A stretch of 64,000 nucleotides of DNA, taken from NCBI RefSeq assembly GCF_049673105.1, contig NZ_JBATXG010000032.1, positions 1 to 64,000 on the forward strand, given 5' to 3'. Shown piece after piece: positions 44,722-53,335 of the stretch; positions within the stretch are counted from its first letter, which is position 1, and each line of letters starts with the position of its first letter. Below the pieces are notes generated by a model. The model was not told where the DNA came from. It ran no database searches and saw only the letters and a list, made by a program, of their open reading frames with translations. Both the position numbers and the translations under genes were made by a program. Source of the DNA: Castellaniella sp049673105 (GTDB lineage Bacteria; Pseudomonadota; Gammaproteobacteria; Burkholderiales; Burkholderiaceae_B).

Positions 44722-45108
44722 ATGAGCACCTCTGTCGCCCAACCCATCGCTGGCGGCCCGGCCTTGAATGAGGCCGGCGATTATGACCGCCGCTGGCTGA
44801 TCGTCGATCAGGCAGACGTCTGGCTGGACTCCGGCCAGGCGCCGCGTCTGGGGCAACTGGAACTCACACTGCGTTTCGGGTATCTGGTGATCAAAGCCCC
44901 CGGCATGCTGCGCCTGGATGTGCCCCTGGACGTGATCGAAGACGATGTCAGCGTGGAGCGCGTGGCGCGAGTAGGACAAGCGGCGGTGCGTGCCGTGGAT
45001 GAAGGCGAGCTGGCGGCAGCCTGGTTTGCGGAATGGCTGGGGCAGCCCTGTCGTTTGCTGAAGGTCCACCCCGACGCGGGAGCGGTCAGCTGGCCGGATC
45101 AGGTTTGA
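44722..45108 (+). CDS. Stand-alone MOSC N-terminal beta-barrel domain protein
   Basis: The 128-residue product matches the MOSC_N pattern: DYDRRWLIVDQADVWLDSGQAPRLGQLEL (compare GLxxDRRWMVVD and LTQRxxPxLA), then LVIKAPGMLRLDVPL and EWLGQPCRLLKV. The catalytic MOSC domain that normally follows, with its cysteine-containing molybdenum-cofactor sulfur site, is absent because the frame stops soon after. It is either a true small protein or a shortened remnant. It lies 26 bases after the AsmA gene. Confidence 0.7.
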   Translation: MSTSVAQPIAGGPALNEAGDYDRRWLIVDQADVWLDSGQAPRLGQLELTLRFGYLVIKAPGMLRLDVPLDVIEDDVSVERVARVGQAAVRAVDEGELAAAWFAEWLGQPCRLLKVHPDAGAVSWPDQV

Positions 45109-45155
45109 TGCGGCCCGGCCCGGGCGCCGGATGACCGTCTGGGGGCGCGCCGTGC

Positions 45156-45659
45156 TTAGGTCGATCCCTGCTGTTCGCGTAGCGCCTTGGCCTTGGTGTG
45201 CAGCCAGCGTTCGACCGACGGAAACACGAATTTGCTGACGTCGCCGCCCAGGATGGCGATTTCCCGCACGATGGTGCCGGAAATGAACTGGTATTGATCC
45301 GACGGCGTCATGAACAGGGTTTCGACTTCCGGCAGCAGATGGCGGTTCATGCCCGCCATCTGGAATTCGTATTCAAAATCGGACACCGCCCGCAGGCCGC
45401 GCACGATGACGCGGGCTTCCTGTTCGCGCACAAAGTCCTTCAGCAGGCCGCTGAAGCTGCGCACGCGCACGTTGGGATAGTGCCCCAGGACTTCTTCGGC
45501 GATTTCCAGGCGTTCCTGCACGCTGAAGAAGGGGCGCTTGTTCTGGCTGACCGCCACGCCCACCACCACCTGGTCGAACAGGCTGGCGGCGCGTCGCACG
45601 AGGTCCTCGTGGCCGCGGGTCAGGGGGTCGAACGTTCCGGGATAGACGGCGGTGATCAT
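45156..45659 (-). CDS. coaD: Phosphopantetheine adenylyltransferase
   Basis: It catalyses the penultimate step of coenzyme A synthesis, forming dephospho-CoA. The 167-residue nucleotidyltransferase has YPGTFDPLTRGHEDLVRRA with the TRGH motif (residues 14-17), RGLRAVSDFEYEFQMAGMNR, and ISGTIVREIA near residue 130, a small variant of the usual ISSTxVR. It overlaps the rsmD stop by four bases. Confidence 0.97.
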   Translation of the reverse strand: MITAVYPGTFDPLTRGHEDLVRRAASLFDQVVVGVAVSQNKRPFFSVQERLEIAEEVLGHYPNVRVRSFSGLLKDFVREQEARVIVRGLRAVSDFEYEFQMAGMNRHLLPEVETLFMTPSDQYQFISGTIVREIAILGGDVSKFVFPSVERWLHTKAKALREQQGST

Positions 45660-46285
45660 GCACTCTCCGATAGCGTAGGGGCGTCGCAGCCCGATTCCAG
45701 TCGATCATTATTGCGATTTTTTTGCATCGCAGCAAACTGCAACAAGGCATAGTGCACATGTCCTGCCCGGCCCTGGCGCAGCAGTTCGCAGTCGGCGGGC
45801 GTGTCGTCAAGCGGCGTGCCCGATTCCAGGTATAGCAGCCCTCCTGGCAACAGCGCGCGCTGGATCAGCGGTTGCACCCGCGTCAGCCAGTCGCCGCCGA
45901 AGGGCGGGTCCAGCGTCAGCAGGTCGAATGAAGGGGCGGGCAGGGATTGCAGATAGGCCAGCGCATCCCCTGCATGAATGCGAATCGCTGGCGCCTGCAG
46001 ACGACTTTGGACGGCGCGCAGGCCGGCCAGCGCGACCGGCGCTCGTTCCACCAGCTGCGCCAGGGCCACGCCGCGCGACGCGGCCTCGAAACCCAGGGCC
46101 CCGGTGCCGGCGAACAGATCCAGCACCCGCCGTCCGGCGAACTCGCCATCCCAGAAATGGCTTAGCCAATTGAACAGCGTTTCCCGGACACGGTCCGGCG
46201 TGGGACGCAAATGGTCGCCGTCCGGAACCGGAATCGGGGTTTTGCGGTATTGACCGCCTACAATACGGATCTGATGTTTCTTCAT
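45656..46285 (-). CDS. rsmD: 16S rRNA (guanine966-N2)-methyltransferase
   Basis: It methylates G966 of 16S rRNA. The 209-residue product has the family start RIVGGQYRKTPIPVPDG and LRPTPDRVRETLFNWL. The SAM site VLDLFAGTGALGFEAASRG and the catalytic LDPPFGG complete the set. It forms a two-gene operon with coaD and diverges from ftsY across 62 bases, the arrangement seen in many proteobacteria. Confidence 0.96.
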   Translation of the reverse strand: MKKHQIRIVGGQYRKTPIPVPDGDHLRPTPDRVRETLFNWLSHFWDGEFAGRRVLDLFAGTGALGFEAASRGVALAQLVERAPVALAGLRAVQSRLQAPAIRIHAGDALAYLQSLPAPSFDLLTLDPPFGGDWLTRVQPLIQRALLPGGLLYLESGTPLDDTPADCELLRQGRAGHVHYALLQFAAMQKNRNNDRLESGCDAPTLSESA

Positions 46286-46347
46286 GCGCGGCCCGTGGTG
46301 TTCGGCACGGCGTCGTGCAGTTCGCCGGATCGTTCAGTGTAAAGCCT

Positions 46348-47565
46348 ATGTTCAGTTTTTTTAAACGCAAAAAACCCCAGCCGCAGCCGGAAGCAGTCGA
46401 CCTGCCCGCCGATGTGCCGGAAATTGCGCCGGTGGCGCCCACCGAGTTGCCGCCAGAAGCGTTGACCGTCAGCCTTGATGCGCCTGACACTGCCGCCGAC
46501 GTGCCGGTCGATGCGCCGTCTCCGGATCTGGTCGCCGATGCGCCTGACGCGGCGGCGCCCGAGCAGGTTCCGCCGCCCGACCCCTGGTCTCAGGCCGTGG
46601 ATGCGTCCGGCGATCCCTTGGCGCGCCTGGACCAGGCTGCCGAACCCGACACGGGGTCCTGGCTGACCCGCCTGCGTCGGGGCTTGTCGCGCACGGGGCA
46701 GAATCTGGGGGGGCTGTTCGTCGGCGTCAAGGTTGACGAAACCCTGTTCGACGAGCTGGAAACCGCGCTGATCATGGCGGATGCCGGGGTCGAGGCCACC
46801 GATAAACTCTTGACGGAACTGCGTGCGCGCGTGCGCAAGCAGCGCATCGATCAGCCCGATGCCGTCCGGGCCGCCTTGCAAGATATCCTGACCGATCACC
46901 TGCGCGTCCTGGAAAAGCCCTTTGTCGTCGGCGAGGCCGCGCCCACGGTGGTGATGATCGCCGGGGTGAACGGGGCGGGCAAGACCACCTCGATCGGCAA
47001 GCTGGCCCATGCGCTGCAGGCGCGTCAGGCGACGGTCCTGTTGGCGGCGGGGGATACGTTCCGCGCCGCGGCCCGCGAGCAACTGGTGGCCTGGGGGGCG
47101 CGCAACGGGGTGACCGTGATCGCCCAGGAGGGCGGCGACCCTGCCGCGGTGGCGTTCGATGCCGTGAATGCCGGTCGCGCCCGAGCCGCCGATGTGGTGC
47201 TGGTGGACACGGCGGGCCGCTTGCCCACCCAACTGCATCTGATGGAAGAACTGAAGAAGATCAAACGGGTCATCGGCAAGGCGGATGCGGGGGCGCCGCA
47301 CGAAGTGCTGCTGGTGGTCGACGGCAACACCGGCCAGAACGCCTTGGCGCAGATCCGCGCCTTTGACGCCGCTTTGGGCTTGACCGGGCTGGTCGTCACC
47401 AAGCTCGACGGTACCGCCAAGGGCGGCACGCTGGCGGCGGTGGCGGCGGGCAGCCAGGGCGTGCGGCCCGTGCCGGTTTATTGGATCGGTGTGGGCGAAG
47501 GCATGCAGGACCTGCAACCTTTCGTGGCGTCGGAGTTCGCCGAGGCCTTGCTGGACAACCGCTAA
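46348..47565 (+). CDS. ftsY: Signal recognition particle receptor FtsY
   Basis: This is the SRP receptor GTPase that docks ribosome-nascent-chain complexes to the Sec translocon. The 405-residue protein has an acidic, Pro/Ala/Asp-rich A domain (residues 10-105) after a basic membrane-contacting start (MFSFFKRKK), then the N and G domains. The GTPase motifs are GVNGAGKT at residues 206-213, DTAGRLPTQ and TKLDGTAKGG. ATG 46348 is chosen because it opens the basic amphipathic start. Confidence 0.97.
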   Translation: MFSFFKRKKPQPQPEAVDLPADVPEIAPVAPTELPPEALTVSLDAPDTAADVPVDAPSPDLVADAPDAAAPEQVPPPDPWSQAVDASGDPLARLDQAAEPDTGSWLTRLRRGLSRTGQNLGGLFVGVKVDETLFDELETALIMADAGVEATDKLLTELRARVRKQRIDQPDAVRAALQDILTDHLRVLEKPFVVGEAAPTVVMIAGVNGAGKTTSIGKLAHALQARQATVLLAAGDTFRAAAREQLVAWGARNGVTVIAQEGGDPAAVAFDAVNAGRARAADVVLVDTAGRLPTQLHLMEELKKIKRVIGKADAGAPHEVLLVVDGNTGQNALAQIRAFDAALGLTGLVVTKLDGTAKGGTLAAVAAGSQGVRPVPVYWIGVGEGMQDLQPFVASEFAEALLDNR

Positions 47566-47601
47566 AATGGCGTCATCGTCTTTTATTGGGACAAGATTGA
47601 A

Positions 47602-48783
47602 ATGAGTACGGATACCGAGACGCACAATGCGTCGACGTCCTTCGGGATCGCTCCCGTCCAGGAAATCGTGGCCGAGCTTCGCGCCGGGCATATGGTCATT
47701 CTGGTGGACGAGGAAGACCGCGAGAACGAGGGCGATCTGGTGATGGCCGCCGACTTTGTCACGCCCGATGCGATCAATTTCATGGTCACGCACGCGCGCG
47801 GCCTGGTGTGCCTGACGCTGACCCAGGAACGCTGCGAGCAATTGCAGCTGCCGCTGATGGCCAATCAGAACGGCACCCGCTATGGCACCAATTTCACCGT
47901 TTCGATCGAGGCCGCCCAGGGCGTCAGCACCGGCATTTCCGCGGCGGATCGCGCGCGCACCATTCAGGCCGCCGTGGCGCGGGATGCCCGCCCGTCCGAT
48001 CTGGTGCAGCCCGGTCATATCTTCCCGGTGCGCGCGGTGCCCGGCGGTGTGCTGGTGCGCGCCGGCCACACCGAAGCCGGTTGTGACCTGACCGCGATGG
48101 CAGGCCTCACGCCCGCCGCCGTGATCTGCGAAGTCCTGAAGCCGGACGGCACCATGGCCCGTCTGCCGGACCTGATGACGTTCGCCCAGGAACACGGCCT
48201 GAAGATCGGCACGATTGCGGATCTGATCCAGTACCGCAGCGAACACGAAACCATGGTCGAACGCCTGGTCGAACGCACGGTGACCACCCCCTGGGGGGAA
48301 TTCCAGGCAGTGGCGTATCGCGACCGCGCCTCGAATGCGCCGCATCTGGCGCTGGTGCATGGGCAGATCCAGGCGGATACGGAAACCCTGGTGCGGGTGC
48401 ACGAACCTACCAGCGTACTGGACGTGTTGTGCGAAGGCGCGACCCGGCACAGTTGGACGATCCCTCAGGCTTTGCGGACGATCGCTGCCGCGCCCAGCGG
48501 CGTGCTGGTGCTGTTGAACTGCCACGGCGAAGCCGATCTGCTGTTCGCGCAGTTCGATGCCTGGGCACGCAGCCCGGGCGATGCGCCCATGGCGTCCGCC
48601 GTGCCCGATGGCGAACGCCACGGCCTGCGCACCTTCGGGATCGGCGCTCAGATCCTGCGCGATCTGGGTGTCGGTCAGGCCCGTCTGTTGGCGCGCCCCA
48701 GAAAAATGCCCAGTATGGCTGGGTTTTCCCTGACCATTACGGGGTACCATAACGAACCTGGCGTGTCTAACGCCACCAACTGA
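47602..48783 (+). CDS. ribBA: 3,4-Dihydroxy-2-butanone-4-phosphate synthase with degenerate GTP cyclohydrolase II domain
   Basis: The N-terminal RibB domain (about 1-210) makes the four-carbon riboflavin precursor from ribulose 5-phosphate. It has all key segments: DEEDRENEGDLVMAADF, YGTNFTVSIEA, SDLVQPGHIFPVRA and RAGHTEAGCDLT. The C-terminal domain (about 215-393) aligns with GTP cyclohydrolase II but reads VRVHEPTSVLDVLCEG where the active enzyme has the zinc cysteines of a GDxxxSxxCxC stretch, and it lacks the RQEGRGIGL segment. The second activity is therefore probably lost, and a separate ribA should exist elsewhere. It has no riboswitch; its leader is only 36 bases from ftsY. Confidence 0.93.
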   Translation: MSTDTETHNASTSFGIAPVQEIVAELRAGHMVILVDEEDRENEGDLVMAADFVTPDAINFMVTHARGLVCLTLTQERCEQLQLPLMANQNGTRYGTNFTVSIEAAQGVSTGISAADRARTIQAAVARDARPSDLVQPGHIFPVRAVPGGVLVRAGHTEAGCDLTAMAGLTPAAVICEVLKPDGTMARLPDLMTFAQEHGLKIGTIADLIQYRSEHETMVERLVERTVTTPWGEFQAVAYRDRASNAPHLALVHGQIQADTETLVRVHEPTSVLDVLCEGATRHSWTIPQALRTIAAAPSGVLVLLNCHGEADLLFAQFDAWARSPGDAPMASAVPDGERHGLRTFGIGAQILRDLGVGQARLLARPRKMPSMAGFSLTITGYHNEPGVSNATN

Positions 48784-48798
48784 TATGGAATCGCGACT

Positions 48799-49320
48799 AT
48801 GAACCCTTATGTGATGACCCCCGACATGAACGGCGAAGGCCTGCACATCGGCATCGTGCGTTCCCGTTTCAATGCTGAAATCGGCGAAGCCGAACTGCAA
48901 ACCTGCCTGGACGAACTCGCCGCCCTGGGCGTCGACGAACGCGACATGATGGTGGTGTCCGTGCCGGGCGCGCTGGAACTGGGCGTCGCCCTGGCCCAGA
49001 TGGCCGAAACCTTCGAATTCGATGCCCTGATCGCTCTGGGCGCCGTGATCCGCGGCGAAACGTACCACTTCGAAATCGTCAGCAACGAGTCCGCTTCTGC
49101 GATCAGCCGCATCTCTTTGGAAACCGGCATCCCGGTCGCCAATGGGGTGCTGACGGCTGACACCGAGGAGCAGGCCCAGGTCCGGGCAGCCGATAAAGGC
49201 CGCGACTGCGCGCGCGCCGCTGTCGAAATGGCCAATCTGGTCGCCGCGCTCGAGCCGGAATCGGAAGACGATGACGACGAGGACGACGACGAGGATTTCG
49301 AAGAAGATACCGATGACTGA
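48799..49320 (+). CDS. ribH: Lumazine synthase (6,7-dimethyl-8-ribityllumazine synthase) with acidic tail
   Basis: It condenses the RibB product with the pyrimidine intermediate to form lumazine. The 173-residue protein has IGIVRSRFNAEIGE, VPGALELGVALAQMAE and GAVIRGETYHFEIVSNES with the catalytic His. About 20 extra residues at the C-terminus are almost entirely Glu and Asp (EDDDDEDDDEDFEED and so on), longer than the usual ~155-residue family length. The tail coding overlaps the nusB start by eight bases. Confidence 0.95.
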   Translation: MNPYVMTPDMNGEGLHIGIVRSRFNAEIGEAELQTCLDELAALGVDERDMMVVSVPGALELGVALAQMAETFEFDALIALGAVIRGETYHFEIVSNESASAISRISLETGIPVANGVLTADTEEQAQVRAADKGRDCARAAVEMANLVAALEPESEDDDDEDDDEDFEEDTDD

Positions 49321-49795
49321 ATCCAAGGCGCGTAACGGGCGGGCCAATGCCCGCAGCGCCCGCCGCATGGCGCGTGAATTCGCGCTGCAGGGAATTTATG
49401 CCTGGTTGCTGCGCGGGGGCGCCGATCTGGGTGAACTAGGCGAGATCGACGCGCACATCCGTGACGGCGAAGGCTTCGAGCAGGCGGATGGCCAGTGGTA
49501 CCAGACCTTGCTGCAGGGGGCGGCCCGTCAGGCCGAATCCCTGCGCGCCAGCTTCGTGCCCTACATCGACCGTCCTTTGGCCGAACTTTCACCGATCGAA
49601 CACGCGGTCCTGCTGATCGGCAGTTTCGAACTGGTTCATCATGTCGAAGTGCCCTACCGGGTCGCCATCAACGAGGCCGTTGAACTGGCCAAGTCCTTCG
49701 GCGGCACCGATGGCTATCGTTTTGTGAATGGGGTCCTGGACAAACTGGCTGCCGAAGTCCGCGCAGCCGAGGTGCAATCCACTGCGCGTCGTTGA
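49313..49795 (+). CDS. nusB: Transcription antitermination factor NusB
   Basis: NusB binds boxA RNA with NusE for antitermination of rRNA operons. The 160-residue helical protein has ARRMAREFALQGIYAWLLRG, LSPIEHAVLLIGSFELVHHVEVPYRVAINEAVELAKSFGG and GYRFVNGVLDKLA. ATG 49313 overlaps the last eight bases of ribH, the usual ribH-nusB pairing. It is followed six bases later by thiL. Confidence 0.96.
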   Translation: MTESKARNGRANARSARRMAREFALQGIYAWLLRGGADLGELGEIDAHIRDGEGFEQADGQWYQTLLQGAARQAESLRASFVPYIDRPLAELSPIEHAVLLIGSFELVHHVEVPYRVAINEAVELAKSFGGTDGYRFVNGVLDKLAAEVRAAEVQSTARR

Positions 49796-49801
49796 CGCGC
49801 C

Positions 49802-50782
49802 ATGCCTATGCCGTCAGGTGGCGAATTCGATCTGATCTCCCGGTATTTTGACCGGCCGGCCCCCAGCGGCATGTTGGGGGTGGGTGATGATTGTGCGCTG
49901 CTGTCGCCCGCCCAGGGCTGCGAGCTGGCCGTCAGCACCGATATGCTGATCGAGGGCCGGCATTTTTTTCCGGATATCGCCCCCCGCCTGCTGGGCCACA
50001 AGACGCTGGCGGTGAACCTGTCGGATCTGGCTGCGATGGGCGCGCGCCCCCTGGCATGCACCCTGGCGATTTCCCTGCCGAGCATCAACGAGGCCTGGCT
50101 GCAGGCGTTTGCCGATGGCTTTCATGCCTTGTCGCGCGAATCCCGCTGCCCTCTGGTCGGCGGCGACACCACCGGAGGATCTCCCGGGGTGGTGCTGTGC
50201 GTCACCGTCATGGGCGAAGTCCGTCGCCATCAGGCGCTGCGTCGCGATGCGGCCCGAGTCGGCGATGACATCTGGGTGTCCGGCACGCTGGGTGGGGCGG
50301 ATATTGCACTGCGTCTGGCTCAGGGCCGCATGCCGCCGGACCCGGCGCGTTGGCAGGCAGCTCGTACTTTCCTGGAACTCCCGGTACCGAGGCTGAAACT
50401 GGGCCGCTATCTGGCCGGGGTGGCGCACGCCGCCATCGATATTTCAGATGGTCTGTTGCAGGATCTTGGGCACGTTCTCGATGCCAGCCAATGCGCTGCC
50501 GAGGTGTGGCTGGATGCCTTGCCTGCCGATCCCGTGCTCGACGGTCTGGATGAGTCCATCCGTCTCGATGCCCTGTTGGCTGGGGGGGACGCCTACGAAC
50601 TATGCTTCATGGCGCATCCGCGCCGCCGCGAGCAGATCGAGACCCTGGGACGACAACTGGGCCTGGCCGTGTCGCGGGTTGGCACGATCCAGCGCGGGAC
50701 CGGGGTGCGCGTGCTGGATGCGGATGGGCAGGCATTGCCCATCACGCACCGGGGTTTTGACCATTTTTCAGAAACCGCATGA
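49802..50782 (+). CDS. thiL: Thiamine-monophosphate kinase
   Basis: It phosphorylates thiamine monophosphate to thiamine pyrophosphate. The 326-residue PurM-like ATPase starts MPSGGEFDLISRYF, with GVGDDCALL and STDMLIEGRHFF for metal and ATP binding. LGHKTLAVNLSDLAAMGARPLACTLAISLP and CPLVGGDTTGGSPGVVLCVTVMGEV follow. Its end overlaps pgpA by four bases. Confidence 0.96.
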   Translation: MPMPSGGEFDLISRYFDRPAPSGMLGVGDDCALLSPAQGCELAVSTDMLIEGRHFFPDIAPRLLGHKTLAVNLSDLAAMGARPLACTLAISLPSINEAWLQAFADGFHALSRESRCPLVGGDTTGGSPGVVLCVTVMGEVRRHQALRRDAARVGDDIWVSGTLGGADIALRLAQGRMPPDPARWQAARTFLELPVPRLKLGRYLAGVAHAAIDISDGLLQDLGHVLDASQCAAEVWLDALPADPVLDGLDESIRLDALLAGGDAYELCFMAHPRRREQIETLGRQLGLAVSRVGTIQRGTGVRVLDADGQALPITHRGFDHFSETA

Positions 50783-51309
50783 TGTCCGATCATCCCGGTC
50801 CGGGCCGCGCGCCCGACAATCCCGAGCGGCCCTCCGCCGCCTGGGTGTTCGCCCGCCCGGAACGCATCCTGTCGTTCGGTTTCGGGTCCGGCCTGATCCA
50901 TCCGGCGCCTGGCACGTGGGGCACTTTGGCGGGCTGGCTGTTATGGGCCGTGTTTCTGCGCGATGTCCCGGATGGCTGGATGGCCGTCATCTTGCTGGCG
51001 TCATTTGTATTGGGCTGTTGGGCCACCCAGCGCTGCGGCGATGATCTGGGGGTTGCCGATCACGGCGGCATCAACTGGGATGAGATCGTCGCCATCTGGC
51101 TGGTGCTGTGGCTGATGCCGCCAGGCTTCTGGCCCGAATTGATCGGCGTCGTGCTGTTTCGTGTGTTTGATATTCTGAAACCGCCGCCGGTCAGCATCCT
51201 GGATCGGCGCTTCAAGAATGGCTTCGGCGTCATGATCGACGATATTCTGGCGGCCTTATATGCCTTGCTGGCGGCAGCCGTGCTTATCCACTTTGGGGTT
51301 CTGCCATGA
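50779..51309 (+). CDS. pgpA: Phosphatidylglycerophosphatase A
   Basis: This membrane phosphatase makes phosphatidylglycerol from its phosphate. The 176-residue protein shows SFGFGSGLIHPAPGTWGTLAGWLLW, DHGGINWDEIVAIWLVLWLMP and FRVFDILKPPPVSILDRRFKNGFGVMIDDILAA, with three to four hydrophobic helices. It overlaps both thiL and cinA by four bases, forming a tightly coupled string. Confidence 0.96.
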   Translation: MMSDHPGPGRAPDNPERPSAAWVFARPERILSFGFGSGLIHPAPGTWGTLAGWLLWAVFLRDVPDGWMAVILLASFVLGCWATQRCGDDLGVADHGGINWDEIVAIWLVLWLMPPGFWPELIGVVLFRVFDILKPPPVSILDRRFKNGFGVMIDDILAALYALLAAAVLIHFGVLP

Positions 51310-51815
51310 TGGATCGTGATCTGCGCGCCCTGGCGGGCGAACTGGGGGCCGCGCTGCGGGCAGCGGGTAGTTTGTGCGTGACCGCTGAATCCTGCACGGG
51401 CGGCTTGCTGGCGGGTGCCATCACATCCTGCCCAGGGTCCAGTCAATGGTTCGAGCGGGGTTTCATCACCTACAGCAATGTCGCCAAGATCGAGCAGTTG
51501 CGGGTCTCGGCGGATACGCTGGAGCATTACGGCGCCGTCAGCGAGGAAACCGCGATGGAAATGGCCGGCGGGGCCTTGGGGGCCGTGTCTTCGGCGCGGC
51601 TGGCTCTGGCCACCACCGGGATCGCCGGGCCGGGCGGCGCCACAGCGGGCAAGCCCGTCGGCATGGTGTGCTTTGGGATCGCGCGCCGGGTCGGCGCCGG
51701 CATCACGACGCGGGCCGTCACCCGGATCTTTGAAGGCGATCGGGAAGCCGTTCGCTTGGCGGCGGTGCGTTTTGCCTTGCAGGCGGCGCTGGACGATCTG
51801 CGGCACGGCAGCTGA
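51306..51815 (+). CDS. pncC: Nicotinamide-nucleotide amidohydrolase (PncC/CinA C-terminal domain)
   Basis: It converts nicotinamide mononucleotide to nicotinate mononucleotide in pyridine nucleotide recycling. The 169-residue protein equals the stand-alone CinA C-terminal domain, with CVTAESCTGGLLAGAITSCPGSSQWFERGFITYSN, YGAVSEETAMEMAGGA and TTGIAGPGGATAGKPVGMVC. The N-terminal CinA domain is missing, as in E. coli YgaD. It is last in the ribBA-to-cinA series. Confidence 0.94.
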   Translation: MMDRDLRALAGELGAALRAAGSLCVTAESCTGGLLAGAITSCPGSSQWFERGFITYSNVAKIEQLRVSADTLEHYGAVSEETAMEMAGGALGAVSSARLALATTGIAGPGGATAGKPVGMVCFGIARRVGAGITTRAVTRIFEGDREAVRLAAVRFALQAALDDLRHGS

Positions 51816-51888
51816 ACCTGCTGCTGGACCGGTCAAAGATTTGTGAGCAGGCCGCCCGGTATCGCAGCATACTAGATCTGCGGCACGG
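51795..51888. repeat. 14-bp direct repeat at the ends of two convergent genes
   Basis: GATCTGCGGCACGG occurs at 51795-51808 (end of pncC) and again at 51875-51888 (end of the convergent cyclase gene), 80 bases apart. It may reflect a small duplication at the gene junction or be chance. Confidence 0.4.
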
Positions 51889-53335
51889 GGCTGAGGTCGC
51901 GTATTTCTTCCTGCGCTGGCGAATACACCTGGTTGCGGCCTTGATGTTTGGCGCGGTACATCGCCTGATCCGCCAGGGCCAGCAGCGTGCTCAGGGCGCC
52001 TCCAGGCGCTTGCGAATCGTGTACCACCCCGATACTGACCGTCACGCGCAAGGGTTCGTCGCTGTCGTAGTACAGGCGGATCTGTTCCACGCAGGCGCGC
52101 AGTCTTTCTGCAATGTCCAGGCTGTCTTGCAGGGTCGTATTGGGCAGCAGAATGCCGAATTCCTCGCCCCCCAGGCGACCGAACAAATCCGCCGGACGGA
52201 TGGCGGACTGGGTGATGCGGGAAAACTCGCGCAGCACGCTGTCTCCGGCTGCATGGCCGTGATTGTCGTTCAGGCGTTTGAAGTGATCGATATCGAGCAT
52301 CATGACGCCGTTGCCGTAGAACGACGCAGGCGATTGCTGCAGGTATTCCACGGCGCCGCGCATGAAGGCCTGGCGCGACAGGGCTTCCGTCAGTTCGTCG
52401 TGGTCCAGCGCCTGGTTGAGCGCCATGATCAGGTCGTTGCGGGCGGCCAGAGAACTGGACACCAACAAGGGCGTGGCGACCATCAGCTGCAGGCCCATTT
52501 GCAGCGACACCTGTGTCCAGAGCGTGGGTGATAGCGGCTCGATCACGACCAAACCGTGGGCATGGCAGAGCACCAGGGTCAGGACGGATGCCAGGGTCAG
52601 CCAGGTGGTCGTCTGCTGCTGATACGCATAGGCGCAGAACAGCAGGGCGGGAATCGGAAAGGCCACGGCACCGGGACCGCCCAGCAAAGCGGCAAGAGAG
52701 ACCGCCGCCAGCAGCGACAGCAGCGGCCAGTGGCGGCTGCCGATTTTCAGATGGTGCGGCAGGTGCGCCCAGGCACGACCGCGTTTGTCCGTCGCAGGGC
52801 GGCGGGACAGCGCCGCTTGCAGACAGACGGGCAGGATGGCGCTGTAACCCAGCCATTGGCGAAAGAACACCTCGATGGCAATTTGCAGCTGCGCGTCCGT
52901 CCGGATCTGGGCGATCAGCCCCGCCAGGGCTGTACAGAAGGCGCCTGCCAGTCCTGCCACCAGGACTCTGGCGATGGCCTGTGGGGTGCGCAGGGTCTCC
53001 AGATGCCAGATCCGGCCCAACAAATACCAGGTCGCACACACCCCGGATAGATCGACCACCGTGTGCATCAGGGCCGCTTGCAAGGAACCGTACCAGTTGC
53101 CGTAGGCCAAGATGGTGCCGGCCAGCACCATCAGCCATGTGGGCAGATCCTGAGATCGGGGCATGCGCAGCAGCACGCCGGCCAAGAGCGCGGTCGCTGG
53201 CCAGAAGCCGATCTCTCCCAGGGCGGGTCGAAAGACGAGACTGAGGTGGATGAGCAGAGAGGCCAATGCAGCGACTAAGATAAACCGCCATACCTGTCGC
53301 GTACTGGACAGGCTGCTGCTGATGGTCCGGTGCAT
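51872..53335 (-). CDS. Diguanylate cyclase, MASE1-like membrane sensor with GGDEF domain
   Basis: It makes cyclic di-GMP. The 487-residue protein has about eight N-terminal hydrophobic helices (residues 15-305) resembling the MASE1 sensor. A GGDEF domain follows, with GGEEF at residues 389-393 and DIDHFKRLNDNHGHAAGD. The inhibitory I-site RxxD is present (RPAD, 380-383), exactly five residues before GGEEF, so product feedback inhibition is expected. It converges with pncC and is followed on its own strand by no gene. Confidence 0.93.
   Translation of the reverse strand: MHRTISSSLSSTRQVWRFILVAALASLLIHLSLVFRPALGEIGFWPATALLAGVLLRMPRSQDLPTWLMVLAGTILAYGNWYGSLQAALMHTVVDLSGVCATWYLLGRIWHLETLRTPQAIARVLVAGLAGAFCTALAGLIAQIRTDAQLQIAIEVFFRQWLGYSAILPVCLQAALSRRPATDKRGRAWAHLPHHLKIGSRHWPLLSLLAAVSLAALLGGPGAVAFPIPALLFCAYAYQQQTTTWLTLASVLTLVLCHAHGLVVIEPLSPTLWTQVSLQMGLQLMVATPLLVSSSLAARNDLIMALNQALDHDELTEALSRQAFMRGAVEYLQQSPASFYGNGVMMLDIDHFKRLNDNHGHAAGDSVLREFSRITQSAIRPADLFGRLGGEEFGILLPNTTLQDSLDIAERLRACVEQIRLYYDSDEPLRVTVSIGVVHDSQAPGGALSTLLALADQAMYRAKHQGRNQVYSPAQEEIRDLSPVPQI

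Noticed and set aside
47566..47601. Possible FMN riboswitch before ribBA
   Set aside because: Only 36 bases separate ftsY from ribBA, too short for the aptamer, and no RFN motif is seen.
46282..49368. A 1028-codon open frame antisense to ftsY, ribBA and ribH
   Set aside because: It crosses three real genes on the other strand and its product is rich in Arg/His/Gln/Gly without domains.
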